From positions 4,278,001 through 4,342,000 of the forward strand of contig NC_020516.1 in assembly GCF_000349945.1 (NCBI RefSeq): DNA of 64,000 nt. Direction: 5' to 3'. The DNA comes from Azoarcus sp. KH32C. Its GTDB lineage: Bacteria; Pseudomonadota; Gammaproteobacteria; Burkholderiales; Rhodocyclaceae. The position numbers and the translations under genes were made by a program. Shown here piece by piece: positions 39,998 through 49,374 of this stretch (positions are counted from its first letter, which is position 1; every line of letters begins with the position of its first letter). Under the pieces are notes generated by a model. The model saw nothing but the letters and a program-made list of their open reading frames with translations, was not told the origin of the DNA and made no database searches.

Positions 39998-41982
39998 AAG
40001 CCGAACCGCAAGTCGCGCAGGCGGCGGTCGCGCCGCTGCATGAACGCTCGGCTGACCTGCCGCTGATCGAATTGTCGGGGGTCACGAAGACCTTCTACAA
40101 CGGCGAGATCGCCGTCGAAGTACTGCACGGCATCGACCTGAGAATCTACCCGGGCGAGTTCGTCGCGATCGTCGGCAGCTCGGGGTCGGGCAAATCGACG
40201 CTGATGAACGTGTTGGGCTGCCTCGACCGGCCGACGGAAGGCACCTACCGCTTCATGGGGCAGGACGTGTCGCGGCTGGACCGCGACGAACTCGCGCAGC
40301 TGCGGCGCGAGACCTTCGGTTTCGTCTTCCAGAGCTACAACCTGATCGCCGGCGCGAGCGCGCGCGAAAACGTCGAAGTGCCGGCCGTGTACTGCGGCAT
40401 GCCGCCGGCCGAACGCCACGCCCGAGCGATCTCGCTACTGACCACGCTGGGCCTCGAATCGCGCTGCGAACATCGTCCGAACCAGCTCTCGGGCGGACAG
40501 CAGCAGCGCGTGTCGATCGCACGCGCGCTGATGAACGGTGGCCGTGTGATCCTCGCCGACGAGCCGACGGGCGCGCTCGACAGCCGCAGCGGCGCCGAGG
40601 TCATGCAGATGCTGCGCAAGCTCTCGGCCGACGGGCACACGATCATCCTGATCACGCACGAACGCGAGGTCGCCGAGCAGGCGCAGCGCATCATCGAAAT
40701 CCGCGACGGCGGCATTATCGCCGACCCCGGCCCCCTTCCGCGCAGCGGCCCGGAGCCCGACTTCGCCCCGCACATCGACCGCACCTCGCCCTTGTCCGAC
40801 GTCGTCGAAGCCACGCGAACCGCGTTGCGGGCGCTGCGCACCAACATCTTCCGTGCGGCACTGACCCTGCTCGGCATCGTGATCGGGGTCGCGGCGGTGA
40901 TTGCGATGCTGGCGATCGGCGACGGCGCCAAACGGAACGTCGTCGACCGCATCAGCTCGATGGGCACGAACCTGCTGACGGTGCGTCCCGGCGCGCCGAA
41001 CCAACGCGGGCGGGACACGCCGGCGACGCTCGTGCTCGATGACGTGCGCGCGCTGCGCGACTTGCCGAACGTGCTCACCGCGGTTCCTGATCAAAACACC
41101 GGCGTCACGGTCCGCTACGGGGGCGCCGACCAGCGTACCTCGGCGGAGGTGACGGGTGCCGACTACCCGCTGGCCCGCAACTGGCCGGTCGCGCGCGGGA
41201 CCTTCTTCAGCGCGGAGGACGAGCGTCGTTATGCTGCAGTCGCGGTGCTGGGCGAAACCGTCGCCAAGGCGCTGTTCGGCGATGACGACCCGGTCGGCGC
41301 CTACATGATCGTCAATAACCTCGTTTTCCAGGTCATCGGCGTGATGGGTCCGATGGGCGCGACGCCTTGGGGCTCGGACCAGGATGACGTGATCTTCGTC
41401 CCCTTCACGACGGGCAGCCTGCGCCTGACGGGGCAACGCTTCCTGCGCAGCGCGATCGTCGCGGTCGAAGACGTCGCCCGCATCGACGAGACGCAGGAAG
41501 AAGTCCGCGCGCTGCTGCAGGCACGTCATAGCGGGGTCGAGGACTTCCAGATCCGCAACATGGCCTCGATCATCGCGAGCGCAACCGAAACCCAGAACAC
41601 GCTGACGGTGCTGCTCGGCACGGTCGCCGCGATCTCGCTGCTGGTCGGCGGGATCGGCGTGATGAACATCATGCTGGTGTCGGTCACCGAGCGCACACGC
41701 GAGATCGGCATCCGCATGGCGACCGGCGCGCGCATGCGGAACATCCTGCAGCAATTCCTGATCGAGGCGCTGGTCGTCTCCGCGCTGGGCGGCCTGATCG
41801 GCGTCGGCGTCGGGCTCGGCGCCGCGGCGATCATCGCGGCCTTCGATACACCCGTCCAGTATTCACTGTCACCGGTGCTCCTTGCCTTCGGCTGCGCCTT
41901 CGCCACCGGCCTGATCTTCGGTTACCTGCCCGCACGCAAGGCTGCGCGCCTCGACCCGGTCGTCGCACTCGCGTCGGAATGA
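39994..41982 (+). CDS. macB: MacB-like ABC transporter (ATPase-permease fusion)
   Basis: 662 residues. An N-terminal ATPase has Walker A GSSGSGKST, signature LSGGQQQRVSIARALM and Walker B VILADEPTGALD. The permease half has TM1 at about 287-307 (RAALTLLGIVIGVAAVIAML), a large periplasmic MacB_PCD domain, and three C-terminal TMs with LVGGIGVMNIMLVSVTERTR and GYLPARKAARLDPVVAL. It overlaps macA by ATGA and the next gene likewise. In known systems MacB works as a mechanotransmitter that drives cargo from the periplasm through TolC. Confidence 0.93.
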   Translation: MKAEPQVAQAAVAPLHERSADLPLIELSGVTKTFYNGEIAVEVLHGIDLRIYPGEFVAIVGSSGSGKSTLMNVLGCLDRPTEGTYRFMGQDVSRLDRDELAQLRRETFGFVFQSYNLIAGASARENVEVPAVYCGMPPAERHARAISLLTTLGLESRCEHRPNQLSGGQQQRVSIARALMNGGRVILADEPTGALDSRSGAEVMQMLRKLSADGHTIILITHEREVAEQAQRIIEIRDGGIIADPGPLPRSGPEPDFAPHIDRTSPLSDVVEATRTALRALRTNIFRAALTLLGIVIGVAAVIAMLAIGDGAKRNVVDRISSMGTNLLTVRPGAPNQRGRDTPATLVLDDVRALRDLPNVLTAVPDQNTGVTVRYGGADQRTSAEVTGADYPLARNWPVARGTFFSAEDERRYAAVAVLGETVAKALFGDDDPVGAYMIVNNLVFQVIGVMGPMGATPWGSDQDDVIFVPFTTGSLRLTGQRFLRSAIVAVEDVARIDETQEEVRALLQARHSGVEDFQIRNMASIIASATETQNTLTVLLGTVAAISLLVGGIGVMNIMLVSVTERTREIGIRMATGARMRNILQQFLIEALVVSALGGLIGVGVGLGAAAIIAAFDTPVQYSLSPVLLAFGCAFATGLIFGYLPARKAARLDPVVALASE

Positions 41983-43409
41983 GTCCCATGACCTACCCCA
42001 GACTTTCCGCCTTGCCCCAGACCGTCCTCGCCCTCGCGCTCACGTTGATCCTCGGCGGCTGCGCCGTCACCGAACCCGCAACGCGCGCGGACGTGGCGAT
42101 GCCTGCCGCGTGGGACGAGACCTTGTCCGAGTCAGCCACGCGCCCCGACGCGGGCTGGTGGCGCAGCTTCGCCTCGCGCGAGCTCGATGCGCTGATGGCC
42201 GAAGCGCTGTCCGCCAACCCCGACTTCCGCGTCGCTGTCGAGCGCGTGCGCCAGGCGGAACTCGCCCTCAAGGTGACCGGCGCCTCGCTGCTGCCGAGTG
42301 CAGCCCTCGGCGCCGACACCGCGTGGAGCCGGGTCGAGCCCGGTCGCAGCGGACCGGCGAGAGAATCCGAATCGACCGGCGTCTCACTCTCCGTCAGCTA
42401 TGAGGTCGACCTGTGGGGCCGCATCGCGGCGGGCGTCCGTGGCGCTTCGGCCGAACTCGACGCGACGCGTGACGACCTCGCGACCGCCCGCCTGACGCTG
42501 CTCGCCGGCGTTGCGAACACCTACTTCCAGCTGTTGTCCGTACGCGAACGCATCGAGATCGCTCGCGAAAACCTCGCGACCGCCGAACGTGTGTTCTCGA
42601 TCGCCGAATCCCGCTATCGCAACGGCGCGGCATCGGCGCTCGACGTCAGCCGTCAGCGGGGCACAGTGCTCGCGCAGCGCGCGGCCCTGCTGCCACTCGA
42701 AACCCAGGCCCGCCAGACCCAGGCGGCGCTCGCAGTGCTGCTCGGCCGCGTTCCGCAGGGCTTCGCGGTCGGCGGCGAGACGCTGTCGATGCTGCAGGTG
42801 CCGTCCGTCGCACCGGGGCTTCCATCCGAACTGTTGGCGCGCCGCCCCGATCTCGCCAGCGCTGAAGCCCGGCTCGCAGCCGCCGATGCGGACGTCGCCG
42901 CTGCCCGCGCGGCGCTGCTGCCGTCGATCGGATTGTCCGGTTCGGCCGGGCTCGCGAGCACGGCGCTGCTGGCACTGTCGAGCCCAGCGAACACCGTTGC
43001 CCTGACGGCATCGCTGAGCCACACGCTCTTCGACGGCGGACGGCTGGACGCCGAAGTCGGCAGCGCGCAATCGCGACGCCAGGCGCTCGTCGAAAGCTAC
43101 CGCGGCGCGATCCACACCGCCTTGCGCGAGGTTGAGGAAGCGCTCGGCAACGTCGAGCGCAACCGCCGCCAGGAATCCGTGCAGTTGCAGATCCGCGACG
43201 AAGCCGCGCGAGGGCTGAGGCTCGCCGAATTGCGCTACCGGGAAGGGACCGACGACCTGCTCACCGTGCTCGACGCCCAGCGCACCTTGTTCCAGGCCCA
43301 GGACCAGCTCTCGCAGTTCCGCCTCGCCCGCCTGAGTGGCAGCGTGGACCTGATCAAGGTGCTCGGCGGCGGCTGGCAGGCGGCGGAGAGCACCGTGCGC
43401 ACCGACTGA
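41979..43409 (+). CDS. NodT/OprM-family outer membrane factor lipoprotein
   Basis: 476 residues. A lipoprotein signal peptide with lipobox LGGC (cysteine near residue 28) precedes the two OEP half-repeats, e.g. ISYEVDLWGRI-like VSYEVDLWGRIAAGVRGASA and ALREVEEALGNVERNRR. It is the NodT subgroup of RND/MacAB outer membrane factors. ATG 41979 overlaps the macB stop, so the three exporter genes are one operon. A palindrome about 90 bp downstream could end the transcript. Confidence 0.92.
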   Translation: MSPMTYPRLSALPQTVLALALTLILGGCAVTEPATRADVAMPAAWDETLSESATRPDAGWWRSFASRELDALMAEALSANPDFRVAVERVRQAELALKVTGASLLPSAALGADTAWSRVEPGRSGPARESESTGVSLSVSYEVDLWGRIAAGVRGASAELDATRDDLATARLTLLAGVANTYFQLLSVRERIEIARENLATAERVFSIAESRYRNGAASALDVSRQRGTVLAQRAALLPLETQARQTQAALAVLLGRVPQGFAVGGETLSMLQVPSVAPGLPSELLARRPDLASAEARLAAADADVAAARAALLPSIGLSGSAGLASTALLALSSPANTVALTASLSHTLFDGGRLDAEVGSAQSRRQALVESYRGAIHTALREVEEALGNVERNRRQESVQLQIRDEAARGLRLAELRYREGTDDLLTVLDAQRTLFQAQDQLSQFRLARLSGSVDLIKVLGGGWQAAESTVRTD

Positions 43410-43501
43410 GCGCGCTTCCCACCCTTTTCCCTCGCACCTGAAGCCGCGACGACCCCGCGGCCCGGGCCCCTGCGTGTGTCTGCTGCCAAAACCGAGACGT
43501 G

Positions 43502-43520
43502 ACGAAATCTGAGATTTCGT
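43502..43520. repeat. Perfect palindrome between export operon and iron operon
   Basis: ACGAAATC-TGA-GATTTCGT: 8-bp arms and a 3-base loop, followed by TCTT. It may be a weak terminator of the macAB operon or an operator; it adjoins the P19 promoter. Confidence 0.5.
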
Positions 43521-43522
43521 TC

Positions 43523-43555
43523 TTGCGAATACTTCTCATTCTGCTTATTATTCGC
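43523..43555 (+). promoter_or_regulatory. Promoter with Fur-like sites before the FtrABCD-type operon
   Basis: TTGCGA (43523-43528), 17 bp, TATTAT (43546-43551). Fur-like half-sites GCGAATA (43525-43531) and TATTCGC (43549-43555) overlap the -35 and -10, with TCTCATTC between them. Repression by Fur-iron is likely. Confidence 0.6.
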
Positions 43556-43618
43556 ATCCATGCAATAACAATTCTGCACGCGACTTCAAACATCAACTCG
43601 TCATTCAAAGGGATTTTC

Positions 43619-44164
43619 ATGCATCGCAACCTGCTCCGGCCCCTGGCCTTCGCCGCCCTGAGCGGCCTCGCATTTGCCGCCAACGCCCTCGAATATCCGA
43701 TCGGGACCCCGCAGCAGCGCAACGGCATGGAAATCGCCGCGGTCTATCTGCAGCCGATCGAGATGGAGCCAGACGGCATGATGAAGAAGGCCTCGGAGTC
43801 GGATATCCACATCGAGGCCGACGTCCGGGCGCTCGCGAACAACCCGAATGGTTTCGAGGAAGGCAGCTGGATTCCCTACCTGACGGTGAAGTTCGAAATC
43901 AGCAAGGTCGGCAGCGACTGGAAGATCTCAGGCGACTTCATGCCGATGGTGGCGAACGACGGCCCGCACTATGGCGACAACGTCAAGCTCGCCGGCCCCG
44001 GCAAGTACAAGGTGAAGTACACGATCCTGGCGCCGGGCGCGACCCAGGGCACCCACTTCGGCCGCCACACCGACCGCGCGACCGGCGTGCGTCCGTGGTT
44101 CAAGGCCTTCGACGTCGAGAACGAATTCACCTACGCCGGCGTCGGCAAGAAGGGCGGCTATTAA
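43619..44164 (+). CDS. Periplasmic iron-binding protein P19 (FtrA/Tpd-like)
   Basis: A 181-residue exported protein from ATG 43619. The signal peptide (residues 1-23) ends AANALEYPIG. The mature chain contains ESDIHIEADVRALANNPNGF and THFGRHTDRATGVRPWF, the P19/Tpd family pattern with His/Met metal ligands. P19 proteins bind copper and iron and work with the FTR1 permease in FtrABCD or P19 systems. The frame is open upstream to 43499, through the promoter, which is an artefact. First gene of the iron operon. Confidence 0.9.
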   Translation: MHRNLLRPLAFAALSGLAFAANALEYPIGTPQQRNGMEIAAVYLQPIEMEPDGMMKKASESDIHIEADVRALANNPNGFEEGSWIPYLTVKFEISKVGSDWKISGDFMPMVANDGPHYGDNVKLAGPGKYKVKYTILAPGATQGTHFGRHTDRATGVRPWFKAFDVENEFTYAGVGKKGGY

Positions 44165-44165
44165 G

Positions 44166-45662
44166 ATGGCGGCCGTCCGATTTGCCCGCACCGCGCTAGC
44201 GGTCGCGGTGCTCGGCGCGACCACGGCGAGCCACGCCGCCCCCGCTGCGAGCATGCAGGAAAAGATGCTCGCCGAGATGAAGCGGCTCGCCGAGCGAGTC
44301 GAAAAGCTCGAACAGCGTAACGCCGAGCTCGAAAGCCGGCTCGCCGCCGCGACGGCCCCTTCGCCTGCGCTCACCAAGCGCGTCGAGGCGCTCGAACAGG
44401 CCAACCAGGAACTCACGGCTGGCCTTGAAAGCGACCGCATCACCGAGCGCGAGCCGGAACTGGTCACGCGCCTGAAGGCGGTCGAAGCGAAAACCGACGC
44501 CATCGCCTCGCCCTCCAAGCTCGCCGAGGCGCTCGACGGCATCACCGTCGAAGGCAGCGTCGCCGCGGTCGCGCAGCGCATCAACGGCGGCGCGCGCGCA
44601 TCCGGCAAGCACGAGTCGGTGCTGACGTGGCGCGGCGACGTCGGCATCACGCTGCCCGCCGGCGACATCGGCGAGGGCAAGGGCGAGTTCTTCACCCACC
44701 TGCGCTTCGGCCAGGGCGACGGTTTCAGCGGCCTGAAGCCGACCTTCACCGGCGCCTTCAACAGCCTCGCCTTCCAGGCGGGCGGCGGCTCGCAGGAAAC
44801 CTACGCGATCGTCGCGGAAGCCTACTACCAGCTCTCGACCCCGCTCGGCGAAGGCGGCGAAGAGTCGCCGCACAAGCTGCAGTTCAACGTCGGCAAGATG
44901 GACCCCTTCGTGTTCTTCGACCAGAACACGATCGCCGACAACGAGGCCGAGAAGTTCCTGAACAACGTCTTCGTGCACAACCCGCTGCTCGACTCGGGCG
45001 GGGCGGTCGGTGCCGACGACTACGGCTTCACGCCGGGCGTGCGCCTCGCCTATCGCAACGAGAGCGGCAAGCCCGACTGGTGGCAGGTGTCGCTGGCCGC
45101 GTTCGGCGCGGGCGAAGGCGCGCAGTTCGGCCGCAGCTTCAACAGGCCCTTCGTGATCGGCCAGCTCGAATACGGCCTGAAGGCCTACGGCCTCGACGGC
45201 AACTATCGCCTCTATGCGTGGCGCAACGGGCAGTACGACGGCTTCGACGGCTCGCGTGGCACGACGACCGGCTGGGGCGTGAGCGTCGACCAGCGCGTGG
45301 ATGAGGACGTCACGCTGTTCGCCCGCTACGGCCAATCGACGAAGGGCAAGGCTGCCTTCGATCGCGCCGTGACCGTCGGCGCAGAAGTCACCGGCGACGC
45401 ATGGGGCCGTGGTGCCGACACCGTCGGCCTCGCCTGGGCCTGGCTGCGCTCGAGCCGCGACTTCCGCGACGCCGCGCCGCTGCTGGATGGTTTCGGCTTC
45501 GACGCCCGCGGCGCCGAGCAGGTCGCCGAGCTCTACTACCGCTGGCACCTGAACAAGCAGCTCTCGCTGACGCCGGACCTGCAGTACGTTCGCCGCGCGG
45601 CGGCGAACCCGGATGCGGATTCGATCACGACGCTCGGAATCCGCGCGCTGTATGCGTTCTGA
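44166..45662 (+). CDS. Predicted porin with N-terminal coiled coil in the iron operon
   Basis: A 498-residue exported protein. A signal peptide (about 1-24, ATTASHAAP) is followed by a coiled coil at about 27-65 (MLAEMKRLAERVEKLEQRNA) and a beta-barrel of about 400 residues ending ALYAF with a terminal Phe. The layout is that of porins anchored to peptidoglycan by a coiled coil (carbohydrate or iron-uptake porin annotations). It begins 1 base after the P19 stop, within the iron operon, so it may let iron complexes cross the outer membrane without TonB. Substrate unknown. Confidence 0.8.
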   Translation: MAAVRFARTALAVAVLGATTASHAAPAASMQEKMLAEMKRLAERVEKLEQRNAELESRLAAATAPSPALTKRVEALEQANQELTAGLESDRITEREPELVTRLKAVEAKTDAIASPSKLAEALDGITVEGSVAAVAQRINGGARASGKHESVLTWRGDVGITLPAGDIGEGKGEFFTHLRFGQGDGFSGLKPTFTGAFNSLAFQAGGGSQETYAIVAEAYYQLSTPLGEGGEESPHKLQFNVGKMDPFVFFDQNTIADNEAEKFLNNVFVHNPLLDSGGAVGADDYGFTPGVRLAYRNESGKPDWWQVSLAAFGAGEGAQFGRSFNRPFVIGQLEYGLKAYGLDGNYRLYAWRNGQYDGFDGSRGTTTGWGVSVDQRVDEDVTLFARYGQSTKGKAAFDRAVTVGAEVTGDAWGRGADTVGLAWAWLRSSRDFRDAAPLLDGFGFDARGAEQVAELYYRWHLNKQLSLTPDLQYVRRAAANPDADSITTLGIRALYAF

Positions 45663-45679
45663 GCGCCAACGCTCCCCTC

Positions 45680-45720
45680 GCCCCGCCCGGACTTCGGCCC
45701 CGGCGGGGCTTTTACGTTTT
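45680..45720 (+). terminator. Internal terminator/attenuator in the iron operon
   Basis: GCCCCGCC, 14-base loop, GGCGGGGC, then TTTTACGTTTT. It lies between the porin and cupredoxin genes and may reduce read-through to the permease genes. Confidence 0.75.
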
Positions 45721-45741
45721 CAAGGCGAGGAGTTCCTTCCC

Positions 45742-46089
45742 ATGTCCTTCGCACGTCCGATCGGCATTGCGCTCATGCTGGCCGCTTTTGCGACTGTCGC
45801 GGCCCCGCTCACCGCGCGCGCCGAGATGCCGACCTTCCAGATCGTCGCCGAGAACGGCCGCTTCACGCCGGAGACGGTCACCGTCCCGGCCAACACGCGT
45901 TTTCGCGTCGAGCTGACCAACCGCAACGCGGGCCCCGAGGAGTTCGAGACCTCGAGCCCGCTCAAGGAACTGGTCGTGGCGCCGGGCTCGACGCGCAGCA
46001 CGGTGTTCCCACCGCTGCAGCCAGGCACCTATCCGTTCTTCGGCGAGTTCCACCGCGAGACGGCAAAGGGCCAGATCGTCGCGAAATAA
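45742..46089 (+). CDS. Cupredoxin-domain periplasmic protein (FtrB-like)
   Basis: 115 residues from ATG 45742, with signal peptide MSFARPIGIALMLAAFATVA ending ARA. The mature domain PTFQIVAENGRFTPETVTVP and PGTYPFFGEFHRETAKG is an EfeO/FtrB-type cupredoxin. In FtrABCD it is thought to oxidise or bind iron next to the permease. The frame is open from 45613, but that part runs through the terminator. The permease follows in 21 bp. Confidence 0.88.
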   Translation: MSFARPIGIALMLAAFATVAAPLTARAEMPTFQIVAENGRFTPETVTVPANTRFRVELTNRNAGPEEFETSSPLKELVVAPGSTRSTVFPPLQPGTYPFFGEFHRETAKGQIVAK

Positions 46090-46110
46090 CCGGACCTCCA
46101 GGGAGTCGTC

Positions 46111-46920
46111 ATGGGCAACGCACTGTTCATCGTCTGGCGCGAGAGCGTCGAAGCCATCCTCGTCGTCAGCATCCTGTATGCGTGGATCCGCGCGCGCAGC
46201 GACGGCCGGATCGGCGTCGGTCACCTGTGGACCGGGGTCGGCGGCGGATTGTTGTTGGCCGGCGTGCTCGCAGCCGCGATGCTGGGTCTGCAGAGCCAGC
46301 TCGCGGGCGACGCACTGGAAGCCTTCCAGGCCGGAATCGTGTTCGTCGCGGCGGGGCTGATCACGCATATGGTGCTGTGGATGCGGCACCACGGGCGCCA
46401 CATGAAACGCGAACTCGAAACCGGACTGGCGAATGCCGCGGGCGGCGCGTCGGCGGCATTGCTCGCCACGATCGCCGTCGGGCGGGAAGGCGCCGAGACG
46501 GTTCTCTTCCTGTACGGCCTGGGCGTCGAGCAATCGGGCGAGGCGCTGCACCGGATGCTCGCCGGAGCCGGCATCGGCTTCGTGCTCGCGCTCGCCACCG
46601 CATGGCTGATCCAGCGCGGCGCGCGCTGGCTGCCGAGCCGCGTGTTCTTCCGCGCGACCGAGATCGTCCTCTTCCTGCTCGCCGCGGCGCTGTTGGTGTC
46701 CGGCGTTGAACGGCTGATCAACATGGAATGGTTGCCGCCGCTCCTCGAGCCCGTGTGGGACAGCTCGCTGCTGCTCTCGGACGGCAGCACGGTGGGCGCC
46801 ATCGCCGCGGCCTTCGCCGGCTACCGCGCGCAGCCGTCGTTGATGGTGCTGCTCGCGTGGGTCGGCTACTGGGCGCTGGTCGCGCTGCTCGGCCGCCTGC
46901 CGCGGAGGACTGCGGCATGA
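46111..46920 (+). CDS. FTR1-family iron permease (FtrC-like)
   Basis: A 269-residue inner membrane permease with about seven hydrophobic segments. Both REXXE iron-binding motifs of the FTR1/EfeU family are visible: RESVE near residue 10 and REGAE near residue 127. It imports ferric iron, normally after oxidation by a partner. Start ATG 46111 follows a GGGAG site. Its stop overlaps the next gene as ATGA. Confidence 0.93.
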   Translation: MGNALFIVWRESVEAILVVSILYAWIRARSDGRIGVGHLWTGVGGGLLLAGVLAAAMLGLQSQLAGDALEAFQAGIVFVAAGLITHMVLWMRHHGRHMKRELETGLANAAGGASAALLATIAVGREGAETVLFLYGLGVEQSGEALHRMLAGAGIGFVLALATAWLIQRGARWLPSRVFFRATEIVLFLLAAALLVSGVERLINMEWLPPLLEPVWDSSLLLSDGSTVGAIAAAFAGYRAQPSLMVLLAWVGYWALVALLGRLPRRTAA

Positions 46921-48332
46921 ACACCTGCGCCCTCCCGACCTCGGCGACGACCGTGCCGCGGCTCGCCCGCCTCGGCGACCTGATGCGCCGTCACCGCGGC
47001 TGGATCCTCGGCATCCAGTGGACGGTGCTGGCCGTGTATCTCTTCCTCGTCGTCACGCCGGCTTTCCTGCCGCTACCGGAATCGGGCGCGCACCTGTGGG
47101 ACAACCTGACGCTCTTCGCGCAACTCGCGTTCTGGGGCGTCTGGTGGCCCTTCGTGCTCGTGTCGATGATGCTGATGGGGCGCGTGTGGTGCGGCGTGCT
47201 GTGCCCCGAGGGCTTCATCTCGGAGCAGGTGTCACGCTTCGGGCTGGGCCGGCCGATCCCGCGCTGGATCAAGTGGGGCGGCTGGCCCTTCGTGGCCTTC
47301 CTCGGCACGACCGTCTACGGGCAGCTCGTCAGCGTCTACGAATATCCGAAAGCGGCGCTGCTGGTGCTTGGCGGCTCGACCGTCGCGGCAATCGCGGTGG
47401 GACTCGTCTACGGGCGCGGCAAGCGCGTGTGGTGCCGTCACTTGTGCCCCGTCAACGGCGTGTTCGGCCTGCTCTCGCGGCTCGCGCCGATGCATTTCCG
47501 CACCGATCGCGCGGCTTGGGAGTCGTTTGGCGGCGGGTTTGGCGATGCGCGGGGCACAAAGAAGGTGATCCCGATCAACTGCGCGCCATTGGTCGACATC
47601 CGTCGCATGGAAAGCGCGTCCGACTGCCACATGTGCGGCCGCTGCAGCGGGCACCGCGACGCCGTCGCGCTCAAGGCGCGGGTACTGGGCTCCGAAGTCG
47701 CGCAGCTTACCGTCGAGCAGACGGACCGCTGGGAAGTGCGGCTGCTCGTATTCGGCATCATCGGTACCGCGATCGGCGCCTTCCAGTGGTCGGCCTCGCC
47801 GTGGTTCGTGCAGGCGAAGCTCGCCGCCGCCGAGTGGCTGGTCGAGCACGATGCCTTCGCGCTGCTCGGCGACGACATCCCGTGGTGGGTGCTGACGCAT
47901 TACCCCGAAGCGAACGACGTCTTCACCTGGCTCGACGGCCTGATGATCCTCGGCTACATCGGCCTGTCCGCGCTTCTCATCGGCGGCTGGATCAGCCTGT
48001 GGCTGCGCGCCGCGGGGCGCCTGCTCGGCGAGGCGGAAGGCCACCTGCGGCTCGCCTACGCGCTGATCCCACTGGGCGGAGTCGGCGTCTTCCTCGGGCT
48101 GTCCGGGCTGACGGTGACGCTGCTGTCGGCCGAGGGCGTGACCCTCACGAGCCTGCCCGCAGTCCGCGGGGCGCTGCTCGCCATCGCCTCGATCGCCAGC
48201 CTCGTGCTCGCGACGATCCACGTGCACCGCGGCTCGGTGTCCGGCCTGCGCAAGACCTCGGCGCTGCTCGCCTTTGCGACCGGGGCCGCGGGCGCGGTGC
48301 TGCCGTGGATCGTGATGTTCTACGTCTGGTGA
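46917..48332 (+). CDS. 4Fe-4S polyferredoxin membrane protein (FtrD/NapH-like)
   Basis: A 471-residue membrane protein. It begins MNTCALPTSATTVPRLARLG, followed by TMs at about 30-50 and 65-85, and NapH-type motifs VWCGVLCPEGFISE and WCRHLCPVNGVFGLLS. A cluster-binding CHMCGRC segment lies near residue 240; later TMs follow. In FtrABCD systems it is proposed to accept electrons from iron re-oxidation or to reduce the permease cargo. Coupled to the permease by an ATGA overlap. Convergent with, and overlapping by 13 bp, the LysR gene. Confidence 0.9.
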   Translation: MNTCALPTSATTVPRLARLGDLMRRHRGWILGIQWTVLAVYLFLVVTPAFLPLPESGAHLWDNLTLFAQLAFWGVWWPFVLVSMMLMGRVWCGVLCPEGFISEQVSRFGLGRPIPRWIKWGGWPFVAFLGTTVYGQLVSVYEYPKAALLVLGGSTVAAIAVGLVYGRGKRVWCRHLCPVNGVFGLLSRLAPMHFRTDRAAWESFGGGFGDARGTKKVIPINCAPLVDIRRMESASDCHMCGRCSGHRDAVALKARVLGSEVAQLTVEQTDRWEVRLLVFGIIGTAIGAFQWSASPWFVQAKLAAAEWLVEHDAFALLGDDIPWWVLTHYPEANDVFTWLDGLMILGYIGLSALLIGGWISLWLRAAGRLLGEAEGHLRLAYALIPLGGVGVFLGLSGLTVTLLSAEGVTLTSLPAVRGALLAIASIASLVLATIHVHRGSVSGLRKTSALLAFATGAAGAVLPWIVMFYVW

Positions 48333-49243
48333 CCGGTCGCCGCACCGCTGTTGGCGGCGCGGAAGAAATCGATGAACACCCGTAAGCGGGCCGGCATCTG
48401 GGCCCGGCTCGCGAAATACAGGTGGGCGACCGGCATCGGCCAGGCGTAGTCGTCCAGCACCTCGCGCAATCGCCCCTCGCGCAGATCGTCGAGGACCATC
48501 GATTCGACCACTTGCGAGATGCCGAGCCCGCGCCGCAGCAGGTCGAGTTCGGCTTCGAGATCATTCACGATGAAGCGGCCACGGACCTCCATCTCCAGTT
48601 CCCGCCCCTCATGGCGGAAAGTCCAAGGCGCCGCGCGGCCGCTCGTCGGATAACGGAAGCGGTTGCAGTCGTGCGCCGCGAGGTCTTCGGGCCTTAGCGG
48701 CACGGGATGGCGTTCGAAGTAAGCCGGCGCCGCGGCGACGATCAGACGCTGCGGGCGGCCGAAGGGAACGGCCACCATGTCGCCGGCGATCTGCTCGCCG
48801 CGACGCAGGCCGACGTCGAAGCGTTCGGCAACGAGATCCACGAACTTGTCGTCGAGCGAGAACTCGATGCCGACCTCCGGATAGCGGGTGGCAAAGGCCG
48901 CGACGTGCGGTGCAAAATACTGCGGGTAGGCGATGCGCGGCATCGTGATGCGCACCGTGCCGGACGGCTGCTCGCGCGCGTGGTCGACGGTCGCGAGCGC
49001 CCCCTCTAGTTCGCCGAGGCCACGCCGCACGCCATCGAGCAACCGCGCGCCCTCCTCTGTCAGTCCCACGCGGCGCGTGGTGCGGGCCAGCAGCCGTACC
49101 CCGAGGCGGCTCTCGAGGCTCCGCACCGATTGCGACAGCGCCGATGCCGACAAGCCCATTTCCGCGGCGGCGCGGCTGAAGCTGGCGTGACGCGCGACGC
49201 ATTCGAAGGCGGCCAGCGCGGGTAGCATGGCGGGCTCAATCAT
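48320..49243 (-). CDS. LysR-family regulator of the molybdenum hydroxylase set
   Basis: A 307-residue LysR-type activator or repressor. The N-terminal winged helix has FECVARHASFSRAAAEMGLS and ALSQSVRSLESRLGVRLL, and the C-terminal two-domain effector region runs from about 90. ATG 49243 follows AAGGAGAGCTTA and is better than the TTG at 49258. It is divergent from iorA with a 131-bp gap, the usual place for a LysR that controls its neighbour. The inducer is unknown. Confidence 0.88.
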   Translation of the reverse strand: MIEPAMLPALAAFECVARHASFSRAAAEMGLSASALSQSVRSLESRLGVRLLARTTRRVGLTEEGARLLDGVRRGLGELEGALATVDHAREQPSGTVRITMPRIAYPQYFAPHVAAFATRYPEVGIEFSLDDKFVDLVAERFDVGLRRGEQIAGDMVAVPFGRPQRLIVAAAPAYFERHPVPLRPEDLAAHDCNRFRYPTSGRAAPWTFRHEGRELEMEVRGRFIVNDLEAELDLLRRGLGISQVVESMVLDDLREGRLREVLDDYAWPMPVAHLYFASRAQMPARLRVFIDFFRAANSGAATGHQT

Positions 49244-49374
49244 TAAGCTCTCCTTCAAAAAGCTTGTAGGATTTATACATCGATCTTAAAAGATTCAGCG
49301 TCTAAGCTGTGAAGATCCAACAGCCGGCCGCGCCCCCGCCGTCGGCCGTCCTCATTCTTTCGCGGAGACGACCG

